DNA from: Oscillospiraceae bacterium
GTDB taxonomy: Bacteria > Bacillota > Clostridia > Oscillospirales > Acutalibacteraceae
Assembly (NCBI GenBank): GCA_015066445.1
Contig: SVOK01000005.1
Location: 25,557 to 89,556, forward strand
Reading direction: 5' to 3'
DNA: 64,000 nucleotides
A program made the translations under genes and the position numbers. Positions 8,779 to 16,963 of the stretch are shown in pieces (the stretch's first letter is position 1; every line of letters starts with the position of its first letter). The notes beneath the pieces are model-generated. The model made no database searches and was not told the DNA's origin. It saw nothing but the letters and a program-made list of their open reading frames with translations.

Positions 8779-9660
8779 TTAGTCTTTGTTTATTTGTGAC
8801 GGATTTTGTCCTGTTTCACGTTTGTAGCACGAGGAAAAATAATTTTGACTCGAAAAGCCCAATTCTTCTGCCGTTTTACCGACCGAAACGCCGTTTTGTA
8901 GCATAATGGTTGCTTGGTTTATTTTTAACTGTAGAAAATATTTATAAACACTAAGCTTTGCGTATTTATCAAAAATTCTTTTAAGTGTTGATTCACTTGT
9001 ACCGATTGAAAAGGCAAGCTTTGGAACTGAAACAGAGTCTCCAAGGTGTTGCTTCATTATTTCGATAGCTTTTTTAAAAAGCTTAGTTTCTTCTGATTCA
9101 AATTCCATAAAATTATTTTTGCTCTTTGAAAGTGAGATAATCAGCTCACAAATATAACCTATGGTTAACTGTGTTTTTAAAGGATTTTTAAATAAAACAT
9201 TATAATAATCCTTTTCGTTATCAAGCAGACGTTCAGTTATTTCTATTTCAGATAAAAATTCTGAAAAATCAAAAATCTTTTTGGCAAGCAGCTTTTGTTC
9301 AGCATTAAGGCTGAAAACTCTGCCTGCCATTTTTTCTGCAATTTCACCCTCAGCAAGATAGGATAAAACATTAATCTTAGCACCACTTTTACAGTTAACT
9401 GTAAATTTATGTAATTCCAATGGCTTGTGGAAGATAATGTCGCCTTCGGAAAGATTATAAACTCTATCATCTGCTGATACACGTATAGACCCTTCTGCAA
9501 CGTATACCAATTCCCAAAAATCATGTGATTCTCCCGAAAAGCTATATCCGTTTAAACATTCCCTTTCAAAAATAGTATATATGCGACTCAGAGTTAAAAC
9601 GCTTATTGGCTCAATAAAATTTCTCTGCAAAAAAACCACCAGCTTTTGAACGAATATCAT
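8779..9660 (-). CDS. AraC family transcriptional regulator
   Basis: A 293-residue protein with an N-terminal cupin-like sensor (about 45-140, with SHDFWELVYV and EGDIIFHKPLELHKF) and a C-terminal double helix-turn-helix (about 200-290, ending GFSSQNYFSSCYKRETGQNP), the classic AraC arrangement. It is divergent from the Gfo/Idh/MocA oxidoreductase across a 90-bp gap and is likely its regulator, probably responding to a sugar or sugar derivative. No good ribosome site precedes the ATG at 9660, which is unusual here. Confidence 0.9.
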   Translation of the reverse strand: MIFVQKLVVFLQRNFIEPISVLTLSRIYTIFERECLNGYSFSGESHDFWELVYVAEGSIRVSADDRVYNLSEGDIIFHKPLELHKFTVNCKSGAKINVLSYLAEGEIAEKMAGRVFSLNAEQKLLAKKIFDFSEFLSEIEITERLLDNEKDYYNVLFKNPLKTQLTIGYICELIISLSKSKNNFMEFESEETKLFKKAIEIMKQHLGDSVSVPKLAFSIGTSESTLKRIFDKYAKLSVYKYFLQLKINQATIMLQNGVSVGKTAEELGFSSQNYFSSCYKRETGQNPSQINKD

Positions 9661-9750
9661 ATATTTTTGAGCTAATATACTATAGATTTATGAAAAGTTA
9701 ACCTTTATAATTATAATATCATAAAATTGATTTGTAAAGGGGAATTTTTA

Positions 9751-11007
9751 ATGAAAAAACTTAAGGCTATAATAATCGGTTGCGGACAGCGAGGAATAAC
9801 CTATTCTAATATAATGAAAAATAGCTCCGATAAGTTTGAGGTTGTGGCAATTGCTGAGCCTATACCCGAACGTCGCAATTATGTGAAAGAACAATGGGAA
9901 ATACCTGAGGAAATGTGTTTTGAGGATTATAACCCACTGTTTAAGCTTGGGAAAATTGCCGATTTCGTAATAATTGCGAATATGGACAGAGACCATTTTG
10001 CAGCAACAATGAAGGCCATTGATTTAAAATATGATATTTTGTTGGAAAAACCAATTGCGCCTACTGAGGAAGAATGTAGAAAATTAGTTGATTCTGCAAA
10101 TAAAAACAATGTAAGAGTTGTAATATGCACGGTTTTGCGTTATACCAATATGTTCAAAACCTTAAAAAAGGTCATTGAGTCGGGTAGAATAGGGAAGTTA
10201 GTATCTATTAATCACGAGGAATGTGTAGGTAATCTTCATTTTTCACACAGCTTTATAAGAGGTAATTGGGGAAATACCGAAAGAAGCTCCTCGATGCTTC
10301 TTCAAAAATCCTGTCACGATCTTGATATCTTATATTGGCTTATCGGCAAAAAATGCAAAAGCATTCAATCCTTTGGAAGCTTGAGTTATTTTAAAGAAGA
10401 AAATGCGCCCGAAAATGCGCCCCAATACTGTATTGAAGGATGCCCCCATAGCGAAAAATGTCCTTATGATGCAGTAAAAGTTTATTATGATGATAAAAAG
10501 AATGCTTGGTTCAGAACTACTGCTACTATGAAGCCAAAACCGACAGACGATGATGTACTTTACACCATTAAGAATTCACAATACGGCAAATGTGTTTATA
10601 AGTGTGACAATGATGTTGTTGACCGCCAAACAGTTAATATGATCTTTGCGGATGATATACTTGTTAACTTTACAATGAATCCGTTTAATAAGGGCGGAAG
10701 ATTTATTCATATAATGGGAACAAAAGGGGAGATAAGAACCGCCCTTCATAATGATACACCAATTGAGATTTATGATTTTGAAACCAAGAAGAAGGAAACC
10801 GTTGAAATGGTTGGAAGTGACGGTATAAACGGTGGTCACGGCGGTGGTGATACTGGGCTAATCAATGACATTTATTATTATTTTAACAATAAATATGAAG
10901 GTTTTTCTGTCCCGACGATTAATGATTCACTTTACAGTCATTTACTCGTTTTTGCCGCTGAAAAATCCCGTCTTACAAATAAGATAATTGATGTAAGTGA
11001 TTTATAA
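9751..11007 (+). CDS. Gfo/Idh/MocA family oxidoreductase
   Basis: NAD(P)-dependent oxidoreductase of 418 residues acting on a sugar or cyclitol. The Rossmann loop GCGQRG is at about 10-15. The conserved EKPIAPTEEEC motif holds the catalytic Lys, and a His lies in SCHDLDILYWL. A Cys-rich insert CIEGCPHSEKCPYDAV at about 228-243 is unlike the core family. The ATG at 9751 follows AAAGGGG. It is transcribed away from the AraC regulator and ends at a terminator, so the two genes form a self-contained unit. Confidence 0.9.
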   Translation: MKKLKAIIIGCGQRGITYSNIMKNSSDKFEVVAIAEPIPERRNYVKEQWEIPEEMCFEDYNPLFKLGKIADFVIIANMDRDHFAATMKAIDLKYDILLEKPIAPTEEECRKLVDSANKNNVRVVICTVLRYTNMFKTLKKVIESGRIGKLVSINHEECVGNLHFSHSFIRGNWGNTERSSSMLLQKSCHDLDILYWLIGKKCKSIQSFGSLSYFKEENAPENAPQYCIEGCPHSEKCPYDAVKVYYDDKKNAWFRTTATMKPKPTDDDVLYTIKNSQYGKCVYKCDNDVVDRQTVNMIFADDILVNFTMNPFNKGGRFIHIMGTKGEIRTALHNDTPIEIYDFETKKKETVEMVGSDGINGGHGGGDTGLINDIYYYFNNKYEGFSVPTINDSLYSHLLVFAAEKSRLTNKIIDVSDL

Positions 11008-11008
11008 A

Positions 11009-11043
11009 ATTAAAGGGAGTGCAAGTTGCACTCCCTTTAATTT
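11009..11043. terminator. Bidirectional terminator
   Basis: Perfect repeat TTAAAGGGAGTGCA / TGCACTCCCTTTAA with a 3-nt loop and T-run, between convergent genes. Confidence 0.9.
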
Positions 11044-11592
11044 TTAACCAACTATACTTTCGTAAACTTCCGTAAAATCTTTTTTAGCGGCATCAATTTC
11101 AGCTGTGTTAGCAGCAATTTGCTCACGGGTGTTAACAAGTGAGCTCATCATACGGTCAACCTCAGCAATAAAATCTTCAGAAGTTTTTGTAATGTGCTGA
11201 CGTAATTCCTCCAAAGAGGTGTGCGCTTCATCAATGGTATAAAGATTGCGGTTAACTTCCTCGCTTGTAATACGTGCGCTTTCCTCAGAATTACTCATAA
11301 TAGCCTGAGCATTTGTCTGGGCCACAAGATAAAGCTTGCCGATATTTTCGGACAAACGCTCAATTTCTTCGTATTTTTCATTAAATTCGTTAAGCTTACG
11401 GTCGAGCTCTTGCTTTTCTGCCTCTAATTTTTCCTGATTAGCTTTAGCAATATCAAGCTCACTTAAAAGATTATCAACCTTAGAATTCAGTTTTTTCTCT
11501 TTATCAACAAAAGATTTGTGAGTTCTGTCAATGTATTCAATAACGTCTGAGCAATTAAAGCCAAAAAGGCTTTTTTTAAATCCAACTGCCAT
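11044..11592 (-). CDS. DivIVA-like coiled-coil protein
   Basis: A 182-residue, highly charged protein. The first residues GFKKSLFGFNCSDVIEYID resemble the N-terminal lipid-binding motif of DivIVA/GpsB proteins (FKKxxFGYxxxDVxxYI). The rest is predicted long coiled coil (about 25-180) with no transmembrane segment. DivIVA proteins mark curved membrane at septa and poles. Whether this is the division DivIVA or a paralogue is open, because the usual ylm/sep gene neighbours are absent. Confidence 0.7.
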   Translation of the reverse strand: MAVGFKKSLFGFNCSDVIEYIDRTHKSFVDKEKKLNSKVDNLLSELDIAKANQEKLEAEKQELDRKLNEFNEKYEEIERLSENIGKLYLVAQTNAQAIMSNSEESARITSEEVNRNLYTIDEAHTSLEELRQHITKTSEDFIAEVDRMMSSLVNTREQIAANTAEIDAAKKDFTEVYESIVG

Positions 11593-11624
11593 TTTAAACC
11601 GTCCTTGTTTTTAAAGTGTATTAA

Positions 11625-11653
11625 AGTATAACACAAAATTTTATAAAAAACAA
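11625..11653 (-). promoter_or_regulatory. Promoter of the DivIVA-like gene
   Basis: On the minus strand TTGTTT, 17-bp spacer, TATACT, just upstream of the gene. Confidence 0.5.
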
Positions 11654-11755
11654 TACTAAATTAGAATTGCTCCAATAATTGCCGCATAAAGTTAAATACA
11701 TTAATATAATTTGCAAAAGAGTTAATAAAAATTTTATTTATAAAAACTTTTTAAT

Positions 11756-11784
11756 TTGACTTTTAACTACTTAAATAGTAATAT
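11756..11784 (+). promoter_or_regulatory. Promoter of pcrA
   Basis: TTGACT, 17-bp spacer, TAATAT, about 30 nt upstream of the start. Confidence 0.6.
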
Positions 11785-11814
11785 ATAATTTAGTATATTT
11801 TTATGGAGAAGATT

Positions 11815-14163
11815 ATGGATTTTTTAAAGCTTAGACGTGAAGTTATAAAAAAATATTTTGATAAAATGAATGACCGCCAATTCGAGGCTGTTACTACTGT
11901 TAACGGACCTTTGCTTGTTTTAGCAGGAGCAGGAAGTGGTAAAACTACAGTGCTTGTTAATCGAATTTTAAATCTAGTTAAATTCGGTGATGCATATAAT
12001 AGCGAATTTGTGCCTGAATATTCTGAAAACGAAATTGCTCTCGGTGAGGCTTTTTTAGATGGTAAAATTTCTGATATTCCTGATGGCAGCTTTTGCTATA
12101 ACGCAGCAAGACCTTGGCAAATTCTTGCTATTACTTTTACCAACAAAGCTGCAGGGGAGCTTAAAGAGCGAATTGCCGCACGTTTGGGCAATGATGCGCA
12201 GGATATCTGGGCTGGCACATTTCACTCGGTTTGTGGTAAAATTTTAAGAAGATATGCCAATTTTTTGGGCTATTCCTCGCACTTTACTATCTATGACACC
12301 GATGACCAGCGTCGTGTTATGAAAGAAATAATGAAACAGCACAATGTTGATGATAAGTTTGTGCCGCATAAATCTGTGTTAGCCGCTATTTCAAATGCAA
12401 AGGACAAGCTTATAACCCCTGCTGAATTTGCCGCTTCTGCAGGCTCTGATTACCGTCAAAAAATTGTTGCTGAGCTTTACAGTTTGTACCAAAAATCACT
12501 TAAAAAGGCAGATGCAATGGATTTTGACGATATGATAGTCAATACTGTTGAACTGCTTGATAAAAATCCTGATGTGCTCGAATACTATTCAAATAAATTC
12601 CGTTATGTTATGGTTGACGAGTATCAGGATACAAACCATGCGCAGTATGTTCTTGTAAGCCTTTTGGCATCGGGCAGAAATAATCTTTGCGTTGTCGGTG
12701 ATGATGACCAGAGTATCTATCGTTTCCGTGGCGCTACAATTGAAAATATTTTGAATTTTGAAGACGAATACAGAGGCGCCAAAACAATAAGACTTGAGCA
12801 AAATTATCGCTCAACCTCAACAATTCTTAATGCAGCCAATAAGGTTATTTCAAATAATAAGGGCAGAAAGGGTAAAACTCTTTGGACCGACAATGGCGAC
12901 GGCAGTAAGATAACTGTTTATACCGCTGCTGACGAGCGTGAGGAAGCAAGATATGTCACTGACTGCATTTTGGATAATGTACATAACGGAGCTTCTTTCA
13001 GCGACCATGCTATTCTTTATAGAATGAATGCGCAGTCAAATGCGCTTGAAAATGTTTTTGCAAGAAGCGGTATTTCTTATAAGGTTATCGGCGGTACACG
13101 ATTCTATGACCGCAAAGAAATTAAAGATGTTTTAGCTTATTTACAGCTTATTAATAACAATAACGATGATTTACGTCTGAGAAGAATTATTAACGAGCCC
13201 AAAAGGGGAATAGGCGATACCACAGTTAATAAAGCGGCTGAAATTGCGGCACAGCTTGGAATATCCATTTTTGAAGTAATGTGCCATATCGAAGAATATG
13301 CCGCACTTTCAAGAGCTGCTGCTAAAATCAAGGATTTTTGCAATATGATAAACGAGCTGACCGAGCTATCGGATAGAGTTTCCTTAAGCGAGCTGTTTGA
13401 AAGCATTTTGGAGCTTTCTGGTTATACTCTGGCACTTTCAGCCGAGGGCGAAGAGGGTAAGGACAGACTCGATAACGTAAAGGAATTCGCGTCTACAATA
13501 GCTCAGTATGAGCTCGAAACCGAAGAACCCTCATTATCCGATTTTCTTGAGCAAATTGCCCTCGTAAGTGATATCGATGCTATGAACGATAGTGATGATA
13601 AGGTTGTTTTGATGACCGTCCATTCTGCAAAAGGACTTGAATTCAACAATGTATTTCTTGTTGGCATGGAAGAGGGCATTTTCCCCGGTAATCAGTCAAT
13701 TTATGGCGGTCCTGAGGAAATTGAAGAGGAACGCCGCTTAGCTTATGTTGCGATTACAAGAGCTAAGAAAAATCTTACTGTTACTAATGCTTCAATGCGA
13801 ATGATGTTTGGTATCACCAACCGAAATATGCCCTCTCGCTTTGCAAAAGAAATTCCCGAGGAGCTTTGCGACTTTGTCGGTCTTACTGTTAAAAAGACTT
13901 CAGTACCGTCTTCTGCCTTTTCTTCCGGTTTTCAAAAACCACGTGCTTCAGCTTTTTCAAACTCTTTTGCATCTCAAAAAACTGCTCCTGCCGCTTCTAC
14001 CGCCACGGTTTATACCGTTGGTCAGCAGGTTACACACAAAACCTTTGGCAAGGGTATGATTATTTCGGTTACTCCAATGGCAGGAGACCATATTCTTGAA
14101 ATTGCTTTTGAAAATGTTGGCACAAAGAAAATTATGGCGAATTACTCAAAATTAACAGTTTAG
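11815..14163 (+). CDS. pcrA: ATP-dependent DNA helicase PcrA/UvrD
   Basis: Superfamily 1A 3'-5' helicase of 782 residues for repair and plasmid/replication-fork processing. Walker A AGAGSGKTT is at about 37-45. Motif Ia is ITFTNKAAGELKERI, motif II VDEYQDTNHAQ, motif III GDDDQSIYRFRGA, motif IV LEQNYRST, motif V TVHSAKGLEF and motif VI YVAITRAKK. The C-terminus ends in the small beta module VTHKTFGKGMIISV seen in PcrA. An insert of about 45 residues separates motifs I and Ia. The ATG at 11815 has GGAGAAG upstream; an earlier in-frame ATG at 11803 lacks one. Confidence 0.95.
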   Translation: MDFLKLRREVIKKYFDKMNDRQFEAVTTVNGPLLVLAGAGSGKTTVLVNRILNLVKFGDAYNSEFVPEYSENEIALGEAFLDGKISDIPDGSFCYNAARPWQILAITFTNKAAGELKERIAARLGNDAQDIWAGTFHSVCGKILRRYANFLGYSSHFTIYDTDDQRRVMKEIMKQHNVDDKFVPHKSVLAAISNAKDKLITPAEFAASAGSDYRQKIVAELYSLYQKSLKKADAMDFDDMIVNTVELLDKNPDVLEYYSNKFRYVMVDEYQDTNHAQYVLVSLLASGRNNLCVVGDDDQSIYRFRGATIENILNFEDEYRGAKTIRLEQNYRSTSTILNAANKVISNNKGRKGKTLWTDNGDGSKITVYTAADEREEARYVTDCILDNVHNGASFSDHAILYRMNAQSNALENVFARSGISYKVIGGTRFYDRKEIKDVLAYLQLINNNNDDLRLRRIINEPKRGIGDTTVNKAAEIAAQLGISIFEVMCHIEEYAALSRAAAKIKDFCNMINELTELSDRVSLSELFESILELSGYTLALSAEGEEGKDRLDNVKEFASTIAQYELETEEPSLSDFLEQIALVSDIDAMNDSDDKVVLMTVHSAKGLEFNNVFLVGMEEGIFPGNQSIYGGPEEIEEERRLAYVAITRAKKNLTVTNASMRMMFGITNRNMPSRFAKEIPEELCDFVGLTVKKTSVPSSAFSSGFQKPRASAFSNSFASQKTAPAASTATVYTVGQQVTHKTFGKGMIISVTPMAGDHILEIAFENVGTKKIMANYSKLTV

Positions 14164-14230
14164 AAAACATTTTTAAGTTTTTTAAATATAGAATATTAAA
14201 GTGAAATTTTAACCGTTGGGAGATGTTTAT

Positions 14231-15025
14231 ATGATAGGAGGCAGTAAAGCAGTAAAAATCACTGCAAAAACCACTTTAAAAGGTAATTGGTTGAAGCTGA
14301 TTTTTGCGGTTGGAGCTTTTTTATTCTGTTGCTTTATTTGTGATTACTCCGCAGGAATATTGTCTTATACAGGTGTATATGCGCTTTCGGTTGCAATTTC
14401 TGCGTTACTTACTGTATTTGTACTTGCGCCTATTCTTTTAGGACTTATCAGATTTGTATGGCGAATTTTGTTTGATGCTGATGATAGCCCTGTAAGCATT
14501 TTTTACTATTTGTCTGATAAAAAACTTTACCGCAAGGCTGTTAAATTTATATGGGCAATAATAATAAAAGCACTTCCTGCGGCATTAATTCTTTATTTTC
14601 CTATAATCTTATTTTGGTTTTTCACACAAGGCTTTTTTTATGAGATGTTCGGTCTTGTTACACCGCTTTGGACAGCTAATTTAAATACTGTAATTATAAT
14701 AGCAGATGTTTTTGCTTTTGTAGCATTAGTGTTTTATATGCTTAGATTTTATTTAGCTCCCATTTTGTTTGTGGCTGATGAAAATATGGATATACACGAA
14801 ACCTTGTTAATGTCAACCGTGATTTCAAAAAAAACATCTCTTGATTTCATCTACTTGTTTTTTAGCTTTTTGGGTTGGGTAGCTTTGTCGTTGTTAATAA
14901 TACCTCTTATTTTCACTCTGCCTTATATGCTCACCGCTTATGCGGTGCACGTGCGTTTTGCAGTTGCAGAGTATAATAAAATTATTGGAACTGCTGTAGC
15001 TGAGGAATTTACTTATGGAATTTGA
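14231..15025 (+). CDS. DUF975-like integral membrane protein
   Basis: A 264-residue protein with about six transmembrane helices and no catalytic motif. The start KAVKITAKTTLKGNWLKLI, the internal membrane pattern and the motif near the end (TLPYMLTAYAVHVRFAVAEYN) resemble DUF975/glycerophosphoryl-diester-phosphodiesterase-type membrane domains. I assign it by general resemblance only. The ATG at 14231 follows GGGAGATG. The end overlaps the start of maf by 11 nt, so translation is probably coupled. Confidence 0.6.
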   Translation: MIGGSKAVKITAKTTLKGNWLKLIFAVGAFLFCCFICDYSAGILSYTGVYALSVAISALLTVFVLAPILLGLIRFVWRILFDADDSPVSIFYYLSDKKLYRKAVKFIWAIIIKALPAALILYFPIILFWFFTQGFFYEMFGLVTPLWTANLNTVIIIADVFAFVALVFYMLRFYLAPILFVADENMDIHETLLMSTVISKKTSLDFIYLFFSFLGWVALSLLIIPLIFTLPYMLTAYAVHVRFAVAEYNKIIGTAVAEEFTYGI

Positions 15026-15590
15026 TAATATCGTTTTAGCATCTGCTTCACCAAGACGCAGGGAGCTTTTAAAATTTATAACTGATGATTTTATCGTTAA
15101 GGCTTCTTCTGCCGAAGAAACAGTGCCTGAAAATCTTCCCGCCGAGGAAGCACCTGAGTTTTTAGCAATGCTTAAAGCTAAAGATATTGCTACTGAAAAT
15201 CCTCAGAGCCTTGTTATTGGTGCAGATACCTGCGTAATTGCTGACGGAAAAATCTTAGGAAAGCCTAAGGATAAGGCAGATGCGGTATCTATGCTTAAAG
15301 CACTATCGGGAAAAACTCATAAGGTGATAACAGGCTGCGCCTTAGTAAAAGAGGGAAGAAGCATCAGCTTTTCTGTAACCACTGAGGTTGAGTTTTTTTC
15401 GTTAAGTGAACAAGAAATTATAGAATACACCGAAAGCCCTGAGCCGTTTGATAAAGCGGGCAGCTATGGTATTCAGGGTAAGGGCGGTTTATTTGTTAAG
15501 AAAATTAACGGCGATTATTTCAATGTTGTGGGTCTGCCAATTGCAAAGCTTAAAAGAGTGATTAATTCTTTTTTAAATCTCACAAAATAA
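15015..15590 (+). CDS. maf: Maf family nucleoside triphosphate pyrophosphatase
   Basis: House-cleaning pyrophosphatase that hydrolyses dTTP/UTP or modified nucleotides; linked to septum control in Bacillus. The N-terminal SASPRRRELL, GADTCVIADGKILGKP and the C-terminal AGSYGIQGKG...INGDYFNVVGLPI motifs are all present. At 191 residues it has family length. It overlaps the upstream membrane protein gene and is followed by an independent promoter for mgtC. Confidence 0.95.
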   Translation: MEFDNIVLASASPRRRELLKFITDDFIVKASSAEETVPENLPAEEAPEFLAMLKAKDIATENPQSLVIGADTCVIADGKILGKPKDKADAVSMLKALSGKTHKVITGCALVKEGRSISFSVTTEVEFFSLSEQEIIEYTESPEPFDKAGSYGIQGKGGLFVKKINGDYFNVVGLPIAKLKRVINSFLNLTK

Positions 15591-15594
15591 ATGG

Positions 15595-15623
15595 TTGACA
15601 GTTAAATCTTTTTGTGTTATAAT
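15595..15623 (+). promoter_or_regulatory. Perfect consensus promoter upstream of mgtC
   Basis: TTGACA, exactly 17 bp, TATAAT. The predicted start is near 15630, about 83 nt before the mgtC ATG. Confidence 0.8.
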
Positions 15624-15642
15624 AACCAAGCTGAATTTTGAG

Positions 15643-15688
15643 ATGCAAGGAATACGTATAAGGCGTATCCTTGCATTTTAGTTTTTTA
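15643..15688 (+). promoter_or_regulatory. Leader hairpin with T-run, candidate attenuator or maf terminator
   Basis: The arms ATGCAAGG-A-ATACG and CGTAT-CCTTGCAT close a 7-nt loop and are followed by TTTTAGTTTTTT. It starts about 13 nt after the predicted mgtC transcription start. The left arm begins with an ATG that opens a 12-codon reading frame ending in TAG at 15679-15681. Confidence 0.6.
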
Positions 15689-15712
15689 TATTAATATTGG
15701 AGTGTGATTTAT

Positions 15713-16354
15713 ATGACATGGGAGCAAGTTGTTTTCCGTTCGATAGCTGCTGTAATTATTGGCGGTCTTATCGGTACAGAGCGTGCCCGTCACGGCCGTG
15801 CTGCAGGTATGCGTACTCATATTCTTGTTTGCCTCGGCTCAATGCTTACCGCAATGATAGGCGTTCACGCATCAAGCGTTTTCGGTTCAGGTGATATAAC
15901 TCGAATATCCGCTCAGGTAGTATCGGGTGTCGGTTTCTTGGGAGCCGGAATGATAATTCTTAAAAATGGTAACGTTATAACAGGTCTTACCACCGCCGCA
16001 GGTGTGTGGACCACAGCAACTATCGGTATGGCTTTGGGATTTGGCTTTTATCGTGGCGCTGTTGTAGTAGCTTTGCTGTTTCTATCAACAGTTATCCTTT
16101 TTGCAAAGCTTGAAAGACGCAAGAAAAGCTTTGAAATCGTTTATGTTGAGTGCGATAATATGTATCGGTTAAACGCTCTGTTAGAGGAGTTCAAAACCAT
16201 TATCGGTACTGATTTTTCCACTCACATTGTAAGCTCCAAAAGCGGTAAGGACGGTCATATCGGAATACATATTGTTATTAACGGCCGCCAGCCACTAAAC
16301 CTTGAAGATTTATTAAAATTAGAAAATGTTGTCTATGTAATCGACGAGCAGTAA
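15713..16354 (+). CDS. MgtC/SapB family membrane protein
   Basis: A 213-residue protein. The N-terminal half has about five transmembrane helices with the family motifs GGLIGTERARHGRAAGMRTH and VSGVGFLGAGMI. The C-terminal cytoplasmic part is ACT-like (about 140-213). MgtC proteins support growth at low Mg2+ and modulate ATP synthase or phosphate uptake in pathogens; the role in Clostridia is not settled. The ATG at 15713 follows GGAGTG. It has its own consensus promoter and a short structured leader, and is monocistronic, ending at a terminator. Confidence 0.92.
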   Translation: MTWEQVVFRSIAAVIIGGLIGTERARHGRAAGMRTHILVCLGSMLTAMIGVHASSVFGSGDITRISAQVVSGVGFLGAGMIILKNGNVITGLTTAAGVWTTATIGMALGFGFYRGAVVVALLFLSTVILFAKLERRKKSFEIVYVECDNMYRLNALLEEFKTIIGTDFSTHIVSSKSGKDGHIGIHIVINGRQPLNLEDLLKLENVVYVIDEQ

Positions 16355-16382
16355 AAAAGAGAGCCTTTTAGGCTCTCTTTTT
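16355..16382 (+). terminator. Terminator of mgtC
   Basis: AAAGAGAGCC / GGCTCTCTTT with a 5-nt loop and T-run. Confidence 0.85.
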
Positions 16383-16499
16383 GTGTATGTAAAGACGTGA
16401 TTTCCCTCACATAATAAAGGAAAGATAATAAAATCACATAATCGTAACATTTTTAAATAAGAATTAGTTAAAAAATATTCAAAATTAGAGCATATATGC

Positions 16500-16528
16500 T
16501 TGAAAAACTGCATATTTTCGTGTATAAT
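16500..16528 (+). promoter_or_regulatory. Promoter of the nusB-tyrS operon
   Basis: TTGAAA, 17-bp spacer, TATAAT, 40 nt before nusB. I see no other strong promoter or terminator before 26133. Confidence 0.7.
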
Positions 16529-16567
16529 ATCAATAATTATATCTATGCGGTAAAGGACGGTAAAATT

Positions 16568-16960
16568 ATGACACGTAAAAAGGCAAGGGAAGAGGCCTTT
16601 ATCTTAATATTTGAAAAAGCCTTCAACGATAACAGCACAGAAGAAATTTTAGAATTAGCCAAGGAAGTGCGTGATTTAGAGCCTGATGAATATATTGAAA
16701 AGGTATTTTTCGGTGTGTTCCAGAATGTTGATGAAATTGACGCTTTGATTGCAGAAAAAGCTGTGGGCTGGAAGCTGTCACGTATATCAAAAACAGCGCT
16801 TTCTGTTTTGCGTTTGGCAATTTATGAAATTAAGTTTTTTGATGATATTCCAAACTCGGTTTCTATTAACGAGGCTGTTGAGTTAGCAAAAAAATATGCT
16901 ACTAAGGAAGACTCTTCTTTTATAAACGGAATTTTATCCACAATAGTTAAAGAGCTTTAA
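16568..16960 (+). CDS. nusB: Transcription antitermination factor NusB
   Basis: Binds boxA RNA with S10 for rRNA antitermination. It is an all-helical protein of 130 residues with the N-terminal TRKKAREEAFILIFEKAF and the C-terminal SINEAVELAKKYATKEDSSFINGIL, which is the RNA-binding family signature. The ATG at 16568 follows AAAGGACGG; an upstream in-frame start at 16496 overlaps the promoter and was rejected. It is the first gene of a ten-gene operon. Confidence 0.95.
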   Translation: MTRKKAREEAFILIFEKAFNDNSTEEILELAKEVRDLEPDEYIEKVFFGVFQNVDEIDALIAEKAVGWKLSRISKTALSVLRLAIYEIKFFDDIPNSVSINEAVELAKKYATKEDSSFINGILSTIVKEL

Positions 16961-16963
16961 TTT

